A DNA stretch of 7,493 nt from Phycisphaerales bacterium UBA1926. GTDB lineage: Bacteria > Planctomycetota > Phycisphaerae > Phycisphaerales > UBA1924. Position 1 is the stretch's first letter, and each line of letters begins with the position of its first letter. Location: the NCBI GenBank assembly GCA_002337215.1, contig DDFO01000003.1:1-7493 (forward strand), read 5' to 3'. Below, piece by piece: positions 1-6,377 of the stretch. A program made the translations under genes and the position numbers. The notes under the pieces were generated by a model. It did not search any database. It saw nothing but the letters and a program-made list of their open reading frames with translations, and was not told where the DNA came from.

Positions 1-890
1 GGGATGAAACCCATGTCGAGCATGCGGTCGGCTTCATCGAGGACAAAGAGCTCGATGTTGCTCAGGTCGACGTGGCCCTGCTCCATGAGGTCGAGCAGGC
101 GTCCGGGCGTGGCGACGAGGATGTCGACACCGCGCTGGAGCGACTTGACCTGGCGGAATTGGCTGACGCCGCCGTAGATGACGGTGCCGCGGAGGTCGGT
201 GTGCGAGCCGTAGGTTTTGAGCGACTCGGCGATCTGGTCGGCGAGTTCGCGGGTGGGGCTGAGCACGAGGGCGCGGGGGACGCGCTTGCCGGTCTGGTTC
301 TGCTTGCCCGGGCCCCGGAGGGGGCGCTTGGTCGAGTTGAGGAGGCGGTGGAGGAGAGGGAGCGAGAAGGCGGCGGTCTTGCCGGTGCCGGTCTGGGCGC
401 ATCCCAGCACGTCCTTGCCGGCGATGCCGGGGATGATGCAGCGGGCCTGGATGGGCGTGGGGGTCTCGTATCCCTCCGCCGTCACGGCGTCGAGGATGCG
501 GTCATCGAGGCCCAGGTCGGCGAACTTCACCGAGCCGTCATGGGCCTTGTGGGCCTTGATCTCGGGGGTCTCGGTTTCGGGCGACTGGGCGCCGCCCCGG
601 CGGATAAGGTCGCCGTCCGCGTTGCTCTTCGCTTGGGGTTTCTGCTTGGTCTTGTTTTCGGCTTTGGACTCGGGCTTCGCCTTGGGCTTGGACTCGGCGA
701 TCGTGGCGGGCTTGTGGGCGTCTTCGAGTTCCTCGTCCCACATGGAGGGGGCGTCGGGCTCGTTGGACGGTGTGGCGTTGATCGGCGTGCCGTTGGTTGG
801 TGCGTGGTCCTGCGCGTCGTTCGCGGGGGTCGGCATGAGGTCGACCGCGGTCGAGTCGTAGAAGGGGCTGGGGTTCTGGATGGTCGTCAA
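1..890 (-). CDS. DEAD-box ATP-dependent RNA helicase, N-terminal part (gene runs off the left edge)
   Basis: About 296 codons are present; the C-terminal RecA-like domain lies outside the window. Read on the minus strand, the motifs appear in order: Q motif with its upstream Phe at about residue 123 and Gln at about 148 (PTPIQ), Walker A AQTGTGKT at about 165-172, motif Ia PTRELA, the GG motif in YGGVSQFRQ, motif Ib ATPGRLLD, and motif II in [13 protein letters not shown] at the window edge. Members of this family unwind short RNA duplexes with ATP in ribosome assembly, RNA decay or cold adaptation; the subgroup (RhlE- or CsdA-like) cannot be set without the C-terminus. About 120 residues precede the Q motif, rich in Lys, Pro, Ala and Glu and probably disordered. 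I chose a TTG start at 890-888 because the codons after it are almost all GC-ending ([13 protein letters not shown]) and AGGAAG lies about 10 bases upstream. ATG at 836-834 is the alternative and has no clear ribosome binding site. Confidence 0.93.
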   Translation of the reverse strand, partial: MTTIQNPSPFYDSTAVDLMPTPANDAQDHAPTNGTPINATPSNEPDAPSMWDEELEDAHKPATIAESKPKAKPESKAENKTKQKPQAKSNADGDLIRRGGAQSPETETPEIKAHKAHDGSVKFADLGLDDRILDAVTAEGYETPTPIQARCIIPGIAGKDVLGCAQTGTGKTAAFSLPLLHRLLNSTKRPLRGPGKQNQTGKRVPRALVLSPTRELADQIAESLKTYGSHTDLRGTVIYGGVSQFRQVKSLQRGVDILVATPGRLLDLMEQGHVDLSNIELFVLDEADRMLDMGFI

Positions 891-1280
891 GGGTACGGAA
901 CTTCCTGCTGCGTCGATGCAGCGTGGGCCCGCGGCCTGCTCCCTGTCAATGGGGATATCCCTGCGTGGGGATGGCCGGGGGCGTCATGATGTCGCTGGGG
1001 CCTGCGAACCAATACGGTTGGTGCGGAGGGGGGCCGGCGTTGCTGGCCCGCGGTGGTGCTCCCTTGCAGGGTGCGTGGTCGCGGGCGACGCCGATGGATT
1101 CTCGTTCCCGCTCGTGCTCGTTGATCGGCCTGCAGGACAGGCTGGATCAGCGGCCGAGTCGGGCGGTCGAGCCCTCCGGCAGTGCGGAACAGTAGGCGAG
1201 AGATCGGTCGGATCGAGGCTAGGGACGAGCCCGAATGAGAAAAGAGGTTCTCAGACCTTCTCTGGATCATGGCCTGGAGA

Positions 1281-1305
1281 GGGAGATTCTCCCGGGATGG
1301 CCGGG
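1281..1305 (-). repeat. Two overlapping, mutually exclusive inverted repeats
   Basis: GGGAG (1281-1285) can pair with CTCCC (1289-1293) across a 3-base loop. CCCGG (1291-1295) can instead pair with CCGGG (1301-1305) across a 5-base loop. The shared bases 1291-1293 mean both cannot form at once, as in attenuator-like switches. On the minus strand they would lie in a long helicase leader, if transcription starts upstream of them. No T-run follows either hairpin, so neither is a classic terminator. In GC-rich DNA such short repeats can arise by chance. Confidence 0.35.
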
Positions 1306-1364
1306 AAACAGCCCCTCGCGCGAACGTCGGGTGGGACGGGCTCACATCGAGCGATGAATGAATG

Positions 1365-1387
1365 AAAACCTCCTCGCTCGCGCGAGG
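1365..1387 (-). terminator. Probable intrinsic terminator of nuoG
   Basis: On the minus strand, 46 bases past the nuoG stop, CCTCGC (1387-1382) pairs with GCGAGG (1377-1372) around a GCGA tetraloop, a GNRA-type loop. A short TTTT tract (1368-1365) follows three bases later. The stem is a perfect 6 bp and GC-only apart from one A-T pair. The T-tract is short and slightly displaced, so termination may be partial. Confidence 0.55.
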
Positions 1388-1432
1388 GGCTCGTTGGAAA
1401 TTCAGTGGGCGGACGGGTCGACGCGGGTTCGA

Positions 1433-3211
1433 TCAGAGCTCGACCATCGCCATGTCGGTCTCGACCTTGCGGGCGGCCGGGGGGGTGACGAGGTCGGTGA
1501 CGACGGCCTTGAGACCGCTGTGGGAATCGGCCATCTCCGACCGCGTGGTCGCGGCGTTGAAGAGGCTCGCCCTGGGGAGGGCGGCGACGTCGCTCGCGCT
1601 GGGGACCTGTCCGGGGCCCTCGTCGACGACGAAGGAGTCGGTCGTGTAACTCGGCGTCGTGAGATCCTCACCGGCGAGGAGGGCGAGCAGGTCGGTCGCG
1701 ATCTGGCCCTCGCTCTTGGCGTCGTGCTGGCAGGGGATCGATTGCTCGAAGGCCTGGATGGCGCCGCGGGCGTTCTCGAAGGAGCCCGCCTTTTCGGCGA
1801 ACGTGGCGCCCGGTAGGACGACGTCGGCGACTTCGCGGAGCCGGCTGTCGAGGGTGTCGATCAGCAGGACGTAGGGGGATTCGAGGGCGGACAGGAGGTC
1901 GTCGGTCGCCCACTGGCTTGGGTAGTTGCCGGTGACGATGATCGCGCCGATTTCGTTCATGTGGTTCGCGAGTCCCTCGGCTTCGAGGGGCGTGTCGCCC
2001 GTGATCGCCTCGAGGACGCGCCGCACGCCCCGGGCGTTGGGGGCCTTCTCGGCGTACTTGCGGAAGGCCTTCTTCTCGAACTCGGGGTCGTCGGTGCTGA
2101 GCGAGGGGGGGAAGTGCTTGTCTTCGCCGTCGAAGGGGACGGGGCCCAGGGCGAGGATGGCGTGCTCGTCGATGGACCGCGCGAGGGTGGCGAGCCGGTA
2201 GGCCTCCTCGCTCGTCAGCATGGGGCTGATCATGAGGGCGAGGCGCTTGCCGGCGTCGACGGATGCACCCTTGAGGCCTTCGAGGGCCTGGTCGTAGGCG
2301 CGGGTCCATTCGCAGTGCACGAGCGAGCCGTACTGGCGCCGGCTGGGCTGGGCGATGCGGTTGTCGGCGTGGACGAACTTCCAGCCGTAGCGGACCTCGT
2401 CGGTGATCCACCACTTGTTGACGTTCATGTTCGTACGGGGCTTGAAGCGGAAGATCGTGCCCTGGTTGTGCTCGACCCAGATGTTGTCGCCGCTCGCGGT
2501 GATCGGGTCGATCGCGGGCGTGCTCTTGAGGAACCAGACGCGCTGGGTGAACAGGAAGTCCTTGTCGAGCAGGGCGCCGACGGGGCAGAGATCGATGACG
2601 TTGGAGGCGATCTCGTTGTCGAGGGGCTCGCCCTGGAAGACGTCGATCTGGCTCTTGTTGCCGCGCCCGTCGATGAGCAGTTCGCTGGTCTCGGGCCATT
2701 CGCGGGCGAACCGCACGCAGCGGGTGCACATGATGCAGCGGTCGGAATAAATGTAGACGTTGGGGCCCAGGTCCTTCTTGGGCTGCTTGACCTTGGTCTC
2801 CTCGAAGCGTGACGACGAGCGGCCGTACTTGTAGGCGAAGTCCTGCAGCGTGCACTCGCCCGCCTGGTCGCAGACGGGGCAATCGAGCGGGTGGTTGATG
2901 AGCAGGTACTCCATCACCGACTTCTGGTTGGCGATGGCTTTCGGGCTGTTGGTGTAGACGACGAGCCCCTCGGCGGCGGGCATGGAGCAGGTGGGCTGGA
3001 GCTTGCCGCCCATCATGGGCTCGAGCTTGTTCTCGTTGCGGGGGTTGGGGGCCCAGACTTCGGCGAGGCAGATCCGGCACTGGGCGGGGATCGACAGCCC
3101 CTCGTGGTAGCAGTAGTGGGGGATCTCGACCCCGGCGCGCGTGGCGGCCTGGATGATCTTGTCACCGGGCTCGAAGTCGATGGTCTGGCCGTTGAGGACG
3201 AAGGTCGGCAT
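1433..3211 (-). CDS. nuoG: NADH-quinone oxidoreductase subunit G (NuoG), short form
   Basis: 592 residues. This is the iron-sulfur and molybdopterin-like subunit of the peripheral arm of respiratory complex I, passing electrons from NADH toward quinone. Ligands visible: an N-terminal 2Fe-2S ferredoxin domain (Cys34, Cys45, Cys48, Cys75); the His/Cys 4Fe-4S site (His107, Cys111, Cys114, Cys120 in NHPLDCPVCDQAGEC); and the second 4Fe-4S site (Cys159, Cys162, Cys165, Cys209). Residues from about 230 form a reduced molybdopterin-oxidoreductase-like domain, with the recognisable ADVVLPGATFAEK at 462-474. No cysteine cluster for the optional N7 centre is seen after residue 220. The protein is shorter than the E. 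coli and Thermus homologues, mainly in the C-terminal half. The ATG start is backed by GAGG six bases upstream (3221-3218). No other nuo gene adjoins it, so its complex I partners must lie elsewhere. Confidence 0.96.
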   Translation of the reverse strand: MPTFVLNGQTIDFEPGDKIIQAATRAGVEIPHYCYHEGLSIPAQCRICLAEVWAPNPRNENKLEPMMGGKLQPTCSMPAAEGLVVYTNSPKAIANQKSVMEYLLINHPLDCPVCDQAGECTLQDFAYKYGRSSSRFEETKVKQPKKDLGPNVYIYSDRCIMCTRCVRFAREWPETSELLIDGRGNKSQIDVFQGEPLDNEIASNVIDLCPVGALLDKDFLFTQRVWFLKSTPAIDPITASGDNIWVEHNQGTIFRFKPRTNMNVNKWWITDEVRYGWKFVHADNRIAQPSRRQYGSLVHCEWTRAYDQALEGLKGASVDAGKRLALMISPMLTSEEAYRLATLARSIDEHAILALGPVPFDGEDKHFPPSLSTDDPEFEKKAFRKYAEKAPNARGVRRVLEAITGDTPLEAEGLANHMNEIGAIIVTGNYPSQWATDDLLSALESPYVLLIDTLDSRLREVADVVLPGATFAEKAGSFENARGAIQAFEQSIPCQHDAKSEGQIATDLLALLAGEDLTTPSYTTDSFVVDEGPGQVPSASDVAALPRASLFNAATTRSEMADSHSGLKAVVTDLVTPPAARKVETDMAMVEL

Positions 3212-3345
3212 AGGCAGCCTCGATGCGGTTCGGGCGTTGGTCAGCGTCCGCGCAACGGAAGCGCAGAGCCTCGTATGATAGACGGACTCCCGGGCACGCG
3301 AGCCTGCCGCGGGCCTAATGCGGGACGCGGTCGGAGCGGGTGAGA

Positions 3346-5232
3346 TCAGCCCTGCTGGTGCTCGGAGCGGCCTTGATTCCTGCGGGAGGCGAGCGCCAGG
3401 CCGCCCACGCCTCCGACGAGGGCGATGGGCCAGAGGACCGAGGCACCGAAGAGCCCCGGCTTGTCCGCGGACGCGGCCTGTACCTCAAGCGCGTCGAGGC
3501 GAGCCTCGAGATCGTTGATGCGGGCGTCGCGGGCCTCGATGCCGGCCTGCTGCTCCTTGACGGCCTCGACGAGCACCGCGGTCAGGTTGGCGTAGTTCAT
3601 CGCCTTGATCCCGTCGGGGCCCTCCTCGACGAGCTGGGGCAGGACGCGCTCGACTTCCTGGGCAATGAACCCGATCTGCTCGCCCTGCGTCGCCGAGGGG
3701 TGGTCATCATTCCAGGCGAATGTCACGCCCCTGAGCGCGAGCACGCTGTCGAGCGGGCTGCTGATCGTTCGGATGTCGTGCTTGAGGCGTTCGTCGCTCG
3801 CGCAGATCACGCCTCCGTTGCAGACGACCAGCCCGTTGGTGCGGATGTCGAAGACTTCAGCGAACGCGGGCGTCAATGCCTTGAAGATCGATGTCCTGAA
3901 CGCATCGTCATCGGCTTGCACAACCAGTTGCGTCTCGCCGTTTGAGATGGTGCCACCGACACCGACGATTGTTGGCATAAAGATGCCGCCGGCGATGATG
4001 GACATGAAGTCAGGGCCGGTTGTACCGGCGCGGGGGTTCGCCTCGATCCGGTTGACAAACAGCGTGTCCTGGTTACCCGGCTCGACATGGCCCAGCCGCA
4101 CATCGCCGTTGAAGATCGCGGCCTCGGCGTCCGAGTTCACCCCGCTGGGTTCGACGCGGAGCCCGACGCGGCCCGAGTCGCGAACGACCTGCAGCTCGGT
4201 ATCCGCCCGCCCAAAGGCGAACAGGCCGACCGCGCCCTTGGTCGCCCTGAGTTCAACGATACGTGCCTCGTCGATACGTGCCTCGTCGGCCCCGACCGTG
4301 CCGGCGATGGTGAGGTCCCAGGTCGGTTCGTCGGTGCCGATGCCGACGTTGCCGTTGGGCAGCATCGACATGACGAGGTCGTTGACGCTCGCGCCCCGGT
4401 TCGGGCCGTAGCGAAACTCGAGCCGGCTGTTCTCTGCGGGGGTGCGTCTGATCATCGACCAGTTGTCGATGAGCGCCCCGGCACCGTCCTGCTCCATCAG
4501 GTCGAGGAACGAGCCCACCGAGCCCGACTGATCGCTGACCATCGTGAGGCCCGCGTCCTGCGAGGAGATGAGCAGATCCGTGTTGGGCTGGATGGTGTCT
4601 GAGCCGATGACGAACCCATCATCCAAGTGGAGGAGCCGCGCGGGGGCGAGGGTCCCGATGCCGACCTTGCCGGCCGAATCGATGAGGAAGCGGGTGTTTG
4701 GTCCTGTGGTGTCCTGGATGCCGAAGCGTCCCTGGCTGCCCGAGAAGACCGACCAGGTTGATTCGGCGGGGTTCTCGAGGCTCAGTGTCGCGCCGACGGT
4801 GATGTTGTTGTTCGCCTCGACATCGATGCCGCGTGTGTTGAGCGCGTACGGCGTGGCGGTGAGTTTCTGCCGGCCGATGACCTCGTAGGACTGCGACTGA
4901 TCGGCGGGGCCGGCCTCGATCTCGACCCAGAGTTGCTCGTTCGCGGTCCACGGCCCGGCGCCGAAGTCGACCTCGACGCTGAACAGGCCGCCCGAGATGT
5001 CGACGTTGAAGGCCTGCACGGTCTCGATGGGTGTGCCGCCGGTCGCGGCGTCGTAGAGGCGGAAGCGCATGTCGCGGAGCCCGGTGACGGGCGATCCGTT
5101 CTGGCTCAGCGAGCCCTGGTAGGTGAACCCGGTGCCGGGGTCGGCGAGCGCCAGTGCGGGCGCGGCGGTGCCCGCGATGCAGGCGAAGGCGACGAGGCCG
5201 GCGAGACGGCGAGACAGGCGTGACGAACCCAT
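3346..5232 (-). CDS. Exported fibre-like protein with C-terminal S74 (endosialidase-type) chaperone domain and membrane anchor
   Basis: 628 residues from the ATG at 5232-5230, which has AGGAGG seven bases upstream; a 17-codon upstream extension lacks such a site. Order of parts: signal peptide at 1-30 ending ALALA|D; a domain opening FTYQGSLSQNG (about 36) and closing LTATPYAL (124-131), a pattern common in bacterial surface proteins; beta-rich repeats including two GxVGIGT...P units (about 189-204 and 293-310), as in phage tail-fibre-like proteins; an S74 intramolecular chaperone domain from SDERLK (Ser479, Lys484); a coiled coil (about 553-585); a hydrophobic span (596-615); and a basic tail (SRRNQGR). 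In this family trimers fold with the chaperone's help, then cleavage occurs just before the Ser, with a Lys five residues later as partner. Both are kept here. The role is unknown: a surface fibre or adhesin is the best guess. No phage genes are adjacent. Confidence 0.9.
   Translation of the reverse strand: MGSSRLSRRLAGLVAFACIAGTAAPALALADPGTGFTYQGSLSQNGSPVTGLRDMRFRLYDAATGGTPIETVQAFNVDISGGLFSVEVDFGAGPWTANEQLWVEIEAGPADQSQSYEVIGRQKLTATPYALNTRGIDVEANNNITVGATLSLENPAESTWSVFSGSQGRFGIQDTTGPNTRFLIDSAGKVGIGTLAPARLLHLDDGFVIGSDTIQPNTDLLISSQDAGLTMVSDQSGSVGSFLDLMEQDGAGALIDNWSMIRRTPAENSRLEFRYGPNRGASVNDLVMSMLPNGNVGIGTDEPTWDLTIAGTVGADEARIDEARIVELRATKGAVGLFAFGRADTELQVVRDSGRVGLRVEPSGVNSDAEAAIFNGDVRLGHVEPGNQDTLFVNRIEANPRAGTTGPDFMSIIAGGIFMPTIVGVGGTISNGETQLVVQADDDAFRTSIFKALTPAFAEVFDIRTNGLVVCNGGVICASDERLKHDIRTISSPLDSVLALRGVTFAWNDDHPSATQGEQIGFIAQEVERVLPQLVEEGPDGIKAMNYANLTAVLVEAVKEQQAGIEARDARINDLEARLDALEVQAASADKPGLFGASVLWPIALVGGVGGLALASRRNQGRSEHQQG
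4257..4286 (-). repeat. Perfect 15-bp tandem duplication inside the S74-protein gene
   Basis: The unit CGATACGTGCCTCGT occurs twice back to back (4257-4271 and 4272-4286) with no mismatch. It is in frame and encodes DEARI-DEARI at residues 316-325 of the S74 protein, just after the second GIGT-type repeat. The lack of any silent difference suggests a recent duplication, or one kept homogeneous by slippage. It lengthens the fibre region by five residues. Confidence 0.9.
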
Positions 5233-5258
5233 GGGACTTCCTCCTCCATGCCCGCGCG

Positions 5259-5287
5259 TGTATCGACGGGCGATCGAACACATTCAA
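5259..5287 (-). promoter_or_regulatory. Weak candidate promoter for the S74-protein gene
   Basis: On the minus strand TTGAAT (5287-5282, 4/6 to the -35 consensus) and GATACA (5264-5259, 3/6 to the -10) are separated by exactly 17 bases, in a locally AT-richer patch upstream of the ATG at 5232. The match is poor, and the gene could equally be read from the dockerin-protein promoter, since only 104 bases separate the two genes and I see no clear terminator between them. Confidence 0.25.
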
Positions 5288-5336
5288 ATCAACACAGTGC
5301 AGTGGGCCGACACGGTTTCCGCGTCAGCGCTGGCGA

Positions 5337-5756
5337 TCAGGGACACCCGGCGAGGAACGCCGTGACGAAGACGGTGATATCGGCGAGATCGAACACCCCG
5401 GACGGGGGCGCGAGGTCAGCGGCCGGCTCGAGGGCCTGGAACGCCGTGACGAAGATCGAGATGTCGGAGAGATCGAGTGTGCCGAACGGTTCTGCAAGAT
5501 CCGCGGGGTTGCAGGCCGTCGAGACGGCGCCGACGCCGGGCCAGAACCCGCCGGTGAACGTGTAGGTGGGGCCGGCCAATGGTGCCGACGCGTCGGGCTG
5601 CCCGATGGTGCCGCTCAGGGAGTATGACCCGCCCTGCACGGTCCCGCCGCCCCCGTCGATGGTGGACCAGTCGATGGCGTATGGCTGGGCCTGTGCCTCG
5701 GTGGTCAGAGCGCACGCCAGCGCAGCGGCCAGCACCGAAGAAACAACACACGTCAT
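5337..5756 (-). CDS. Small secreted protein with C-terminal GC-type dockerin-like repeats
   Basis: 139 residues from the ATG at 5756-5754, with an AGGGGG purine tract about 11 bases upstream; the 21 codons before it read poorly as protein. Residues 1-23 are a signal peptide (hydrophobic core, cut after AQA). The segment WSTIDGGGG (30-38) through FTGGFWPG (67-74) is a short glycine-rich beta motif often seen in secreted planctomycete proteins. From Cys82 to Cys138 come two Asp-rich repeats, each reading as DL(A)xP-G-hydrophobic-DL-D-I-hydrophobic-FVTAF, closely related to EF-hand-like dockerin repeats and bracketed by the two cysteines. Such tails are found on many Phycisphaerae secreted proteins and are thought to serve binding or anchoring, by analogy with cellulosome dockerins; no partner is proven here. 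There is no room for a catalytic domain. It lies upstream of the S74 gene on the same strand. Confidence 0.85.
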   Translation of the reverse strand: MTCVVSSVLAAALACALTTEAQAQPYAIDWSTIDGGGGTVQGGSYSLSGTIGQPDASAPLAGPTYTFTGGFWPGVGAVSTACNPADLAEPFGTLDLSDISIFVTAFQALEPAADLAPPSGVFDLADITVFVTAFLAGCP

Positions 5757-5779
5757 GATCAGTGATCCCCCTTGCCCGG

Positions 5780-5800
5780 CGTCCCGCGGACGGCGGGACG
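5780..5800 (-). promoter_or_regulatory. 5'-end stem-loop in the dockerin-protein mRNA leader
   Basis: CGTCCCGC (5780-5787) and GCGGGACG (5793-5800) form a perfect 8-bp stem around a 5-base loop. The predicted transcription start from the promoter at 5808-5836 falls at about 5801, so the message would begin with this hairpin, followed by the purine-rich ribosome binding site. A hairpin at the very 5' end commonly protects mRNA from decay; that role here is inference. Confidence 0.6.
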
Positions 5801-5807
5801 TTGATGG

Positions 5808-5836
5808 AAAATACCACAAAGAGGGGGAACTGTGAA
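5808..5836 (-). promoter_or_regulatory. Sigma-70-type promoter of the dockerin-protein gene
   Basis: On the minus strand TTCACA (5836-5831, 5/6 to consensus) and TATTTT (5813-5808, 4/6) are separated by exactly 17 bases, and TGG directly before the -10 box gives an extended -10. Expected start is at about 5801, some 45 bases before the ATG. The patch is AT-rich compared with its surroundings. Confidence 0.6.
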
Positions 5837-5844
5837 GTGTTCCC
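5825..5844. promoter_or_regulatory. Operator-like palindrome over the -35 box
   Basis: GGGAAC (5825-5830) and GTTCCC (5839-5844) are perfect inverted half-sites separated by 8 bases. The -35 element at 5831-5836 lies inside the spacer. A dimeric repressor bound here would block the promoter of the dockerin-protein gene, and it lies about 90 bases upstream of the divergent HIT gene. No regulator gene is present in the window. Confidence 0.45.
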
Positions 5845-5923
5845 TAAAACAACCCGCGTTTTCCGTCGGAGGTCCGTCTCGCGGGGTCCAAGGTGTGAAA
5901 AGCGGCGGGCCCGGGTGGTTCGT

Positions 5924-5929
5924 TAGAAT
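5924..5929 (+). promoter_or_regulatory. -10-like box just upstream of the HIT gene
   Basis: TAGAAT matches the -10 consensus at 5 of 6 positions. Only six bases separate it from the ATG at 5936, so a transcript started at the usual distance would begin at or next to the start codon. No -35 match is seen 16-18 bases upstream. Either the mRNA is leaderless or the match is chance; GGAAAG right before the ATG is too close to be a good ribosome binding site. Confidence 0.4.
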
Positions 5930-5935
5930 GGAAAG

Positions 5936-6346
5936 ATGAGCGATTCGATCTTCAGCAAAATCATTCGGAACGAAATCCCCGCCCAGCGGATCTTTGAGGA
6001 CGAGGCCGTGATCGCGATCATGGACATCAATCCGCTCGTTGAGGGGCACGTGCTCGTCATCCCCAAGGAACCCGCCGAAACGTTGGGAGAACTCTCCGAC
6101 GGCGCGGCGGCGGCGGTGGGGAAGGTCCTGCCCCGGATCGCGCGGGCGGTCGAGAGGGTCACGGGCGTCTCCGCATGCAACGTGCTGCAGAACAACGGGT
6201 CGGAGGCGGGCCAGGAGGTCATGCACGTGCACTTCCACGTGATCCCGAAGGCGGCGTCGGGCGGGCTGAGCATGCAATGGAAGCCGATCGAGATTGCCAA
6301 AGAGCGGGTGGCTGAGATGGGCCGACAGATGGCTCGGCTCCTGTGA
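5936..6346 (+). CDS. HIT-family (HINT-like) nucleotide hydrolase
   Basis: 136 residues, normal for the family. The signature is HVHFHV, with His97, His99 and His101, the middle and last histidines being those that in the family handle the alpha phosphate. Upstream family landmarks are also present: the N-terminal SIFSKIIRNEIPA helix, INPLVEGHVLVIPKE (32-45), and a QNNGSEAGQEV stretch (85-95) before the triad. HINT proteins cut phosphoramidate or acyl bonds on AMP-type substrates, such as adenosine phosphoramidates and aminoacyl-AMP by-products, in the cytoplasm. The CxxC-type zinc ligands seen near the N-terminus of some members are absent (Ser4 and Ser7 occupy that region). It is divergent from the dockerin-protein gene and convergent with the membrane protein gene, whose stop lies 31 bases away. 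It stands alone. Confidence 0.95.
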   Translation: MSDSIFSKIIRNEIPAQRIFEDEAVIAIMDINPLVEGHVLVIPKEPAETLGELSDGAAAAVGKVLPRIARAVERVTGVSACNVLQNNGSEAGQEVMHVHFHVIPKAASGGLSMQWKPIEIAKERVAEMGRQMARLL

Positions 6347-6377
6347 CGACCGCTCCGTTTGGACGGCGCACCCGATT

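Larger units (their letters stand above)
891..1432. other. Gene-free region between the helicase and nuoG
   Basis: I find no credible gene in these 542 bases. The open frames here translate to Arg/Pro/Ser-rich peptides with no domain features. The stretch holds the terminator-like hairpin behind nuoG (1365-1387) and must hold the helicase promoter and leader. A perfect TTGACA (-35 consensus) reads on the minus strand at 949-944, but no -10 box sits at the right distance. Several inverted repeats are present: GGGCCGGC/GCTGGCCC around a 3-base loop at 1031-1049 (one G-U pair, plus-strand reading), and two overlapping hairpins at 1281-1305. A long structured leader would fit a DEAD-box helicase gene, but that is inference. 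Confidence 0.6.

Noticed and set aside
944..949. Perfect TTGACA on the minus strand upstream of the helicase
   Set aside because: No -10-like hexamer lies 15-19 bases downstream, so a lone -35 match is not enough to call a promoter.
72..989. Long plus-strand reading frame, 305 codons
   Set aside because: It is the antisense of the DEAD-box helicase; its Gly/Val/Leu/Asp-rich composition is the usual shadow of GC-rich coding DNA and it has no domain features.
887..1345. Minus-strand reading frame of 152 codons in the gene-free gap
   Set aside because: Its peptide is Arg/Pro/Ser/His-rich with no hydrophobic core, GC is not concentrated at third positions, and there is no ribosome binding site; it looks like chance openness.
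1961..2812. 283-codon plus-strand frame
   Set aside because: Antisense shadow of nuoG with Val/Gly/Glu/Leu-rich composition and no recognisable motif.
1668..3080. 470-codon minus-strand frame inside nuoG
   Set aside because: Arg/Pro/His-rich out-of-frame shadow of nuoG, which has intact iron-sulfur motifs in its own frame.
3270..3285. TATCAT/TATGAT -10-like hexamer between the S74 gene and nuoG
   Set aside because: It reads as a -10 on both strands but has no -35 at a suitable distance on either; too weak to call as the nuoG promoter.
3346..5232. Prophage tail-fibre gene as an explanation for the S74 protein
   Set aside because: It has a signal peptide and membrane anchor, host-like GC-rich codons, and no phage structural genes beside it; the phage-like DNA begins about 1,800 bases further right.
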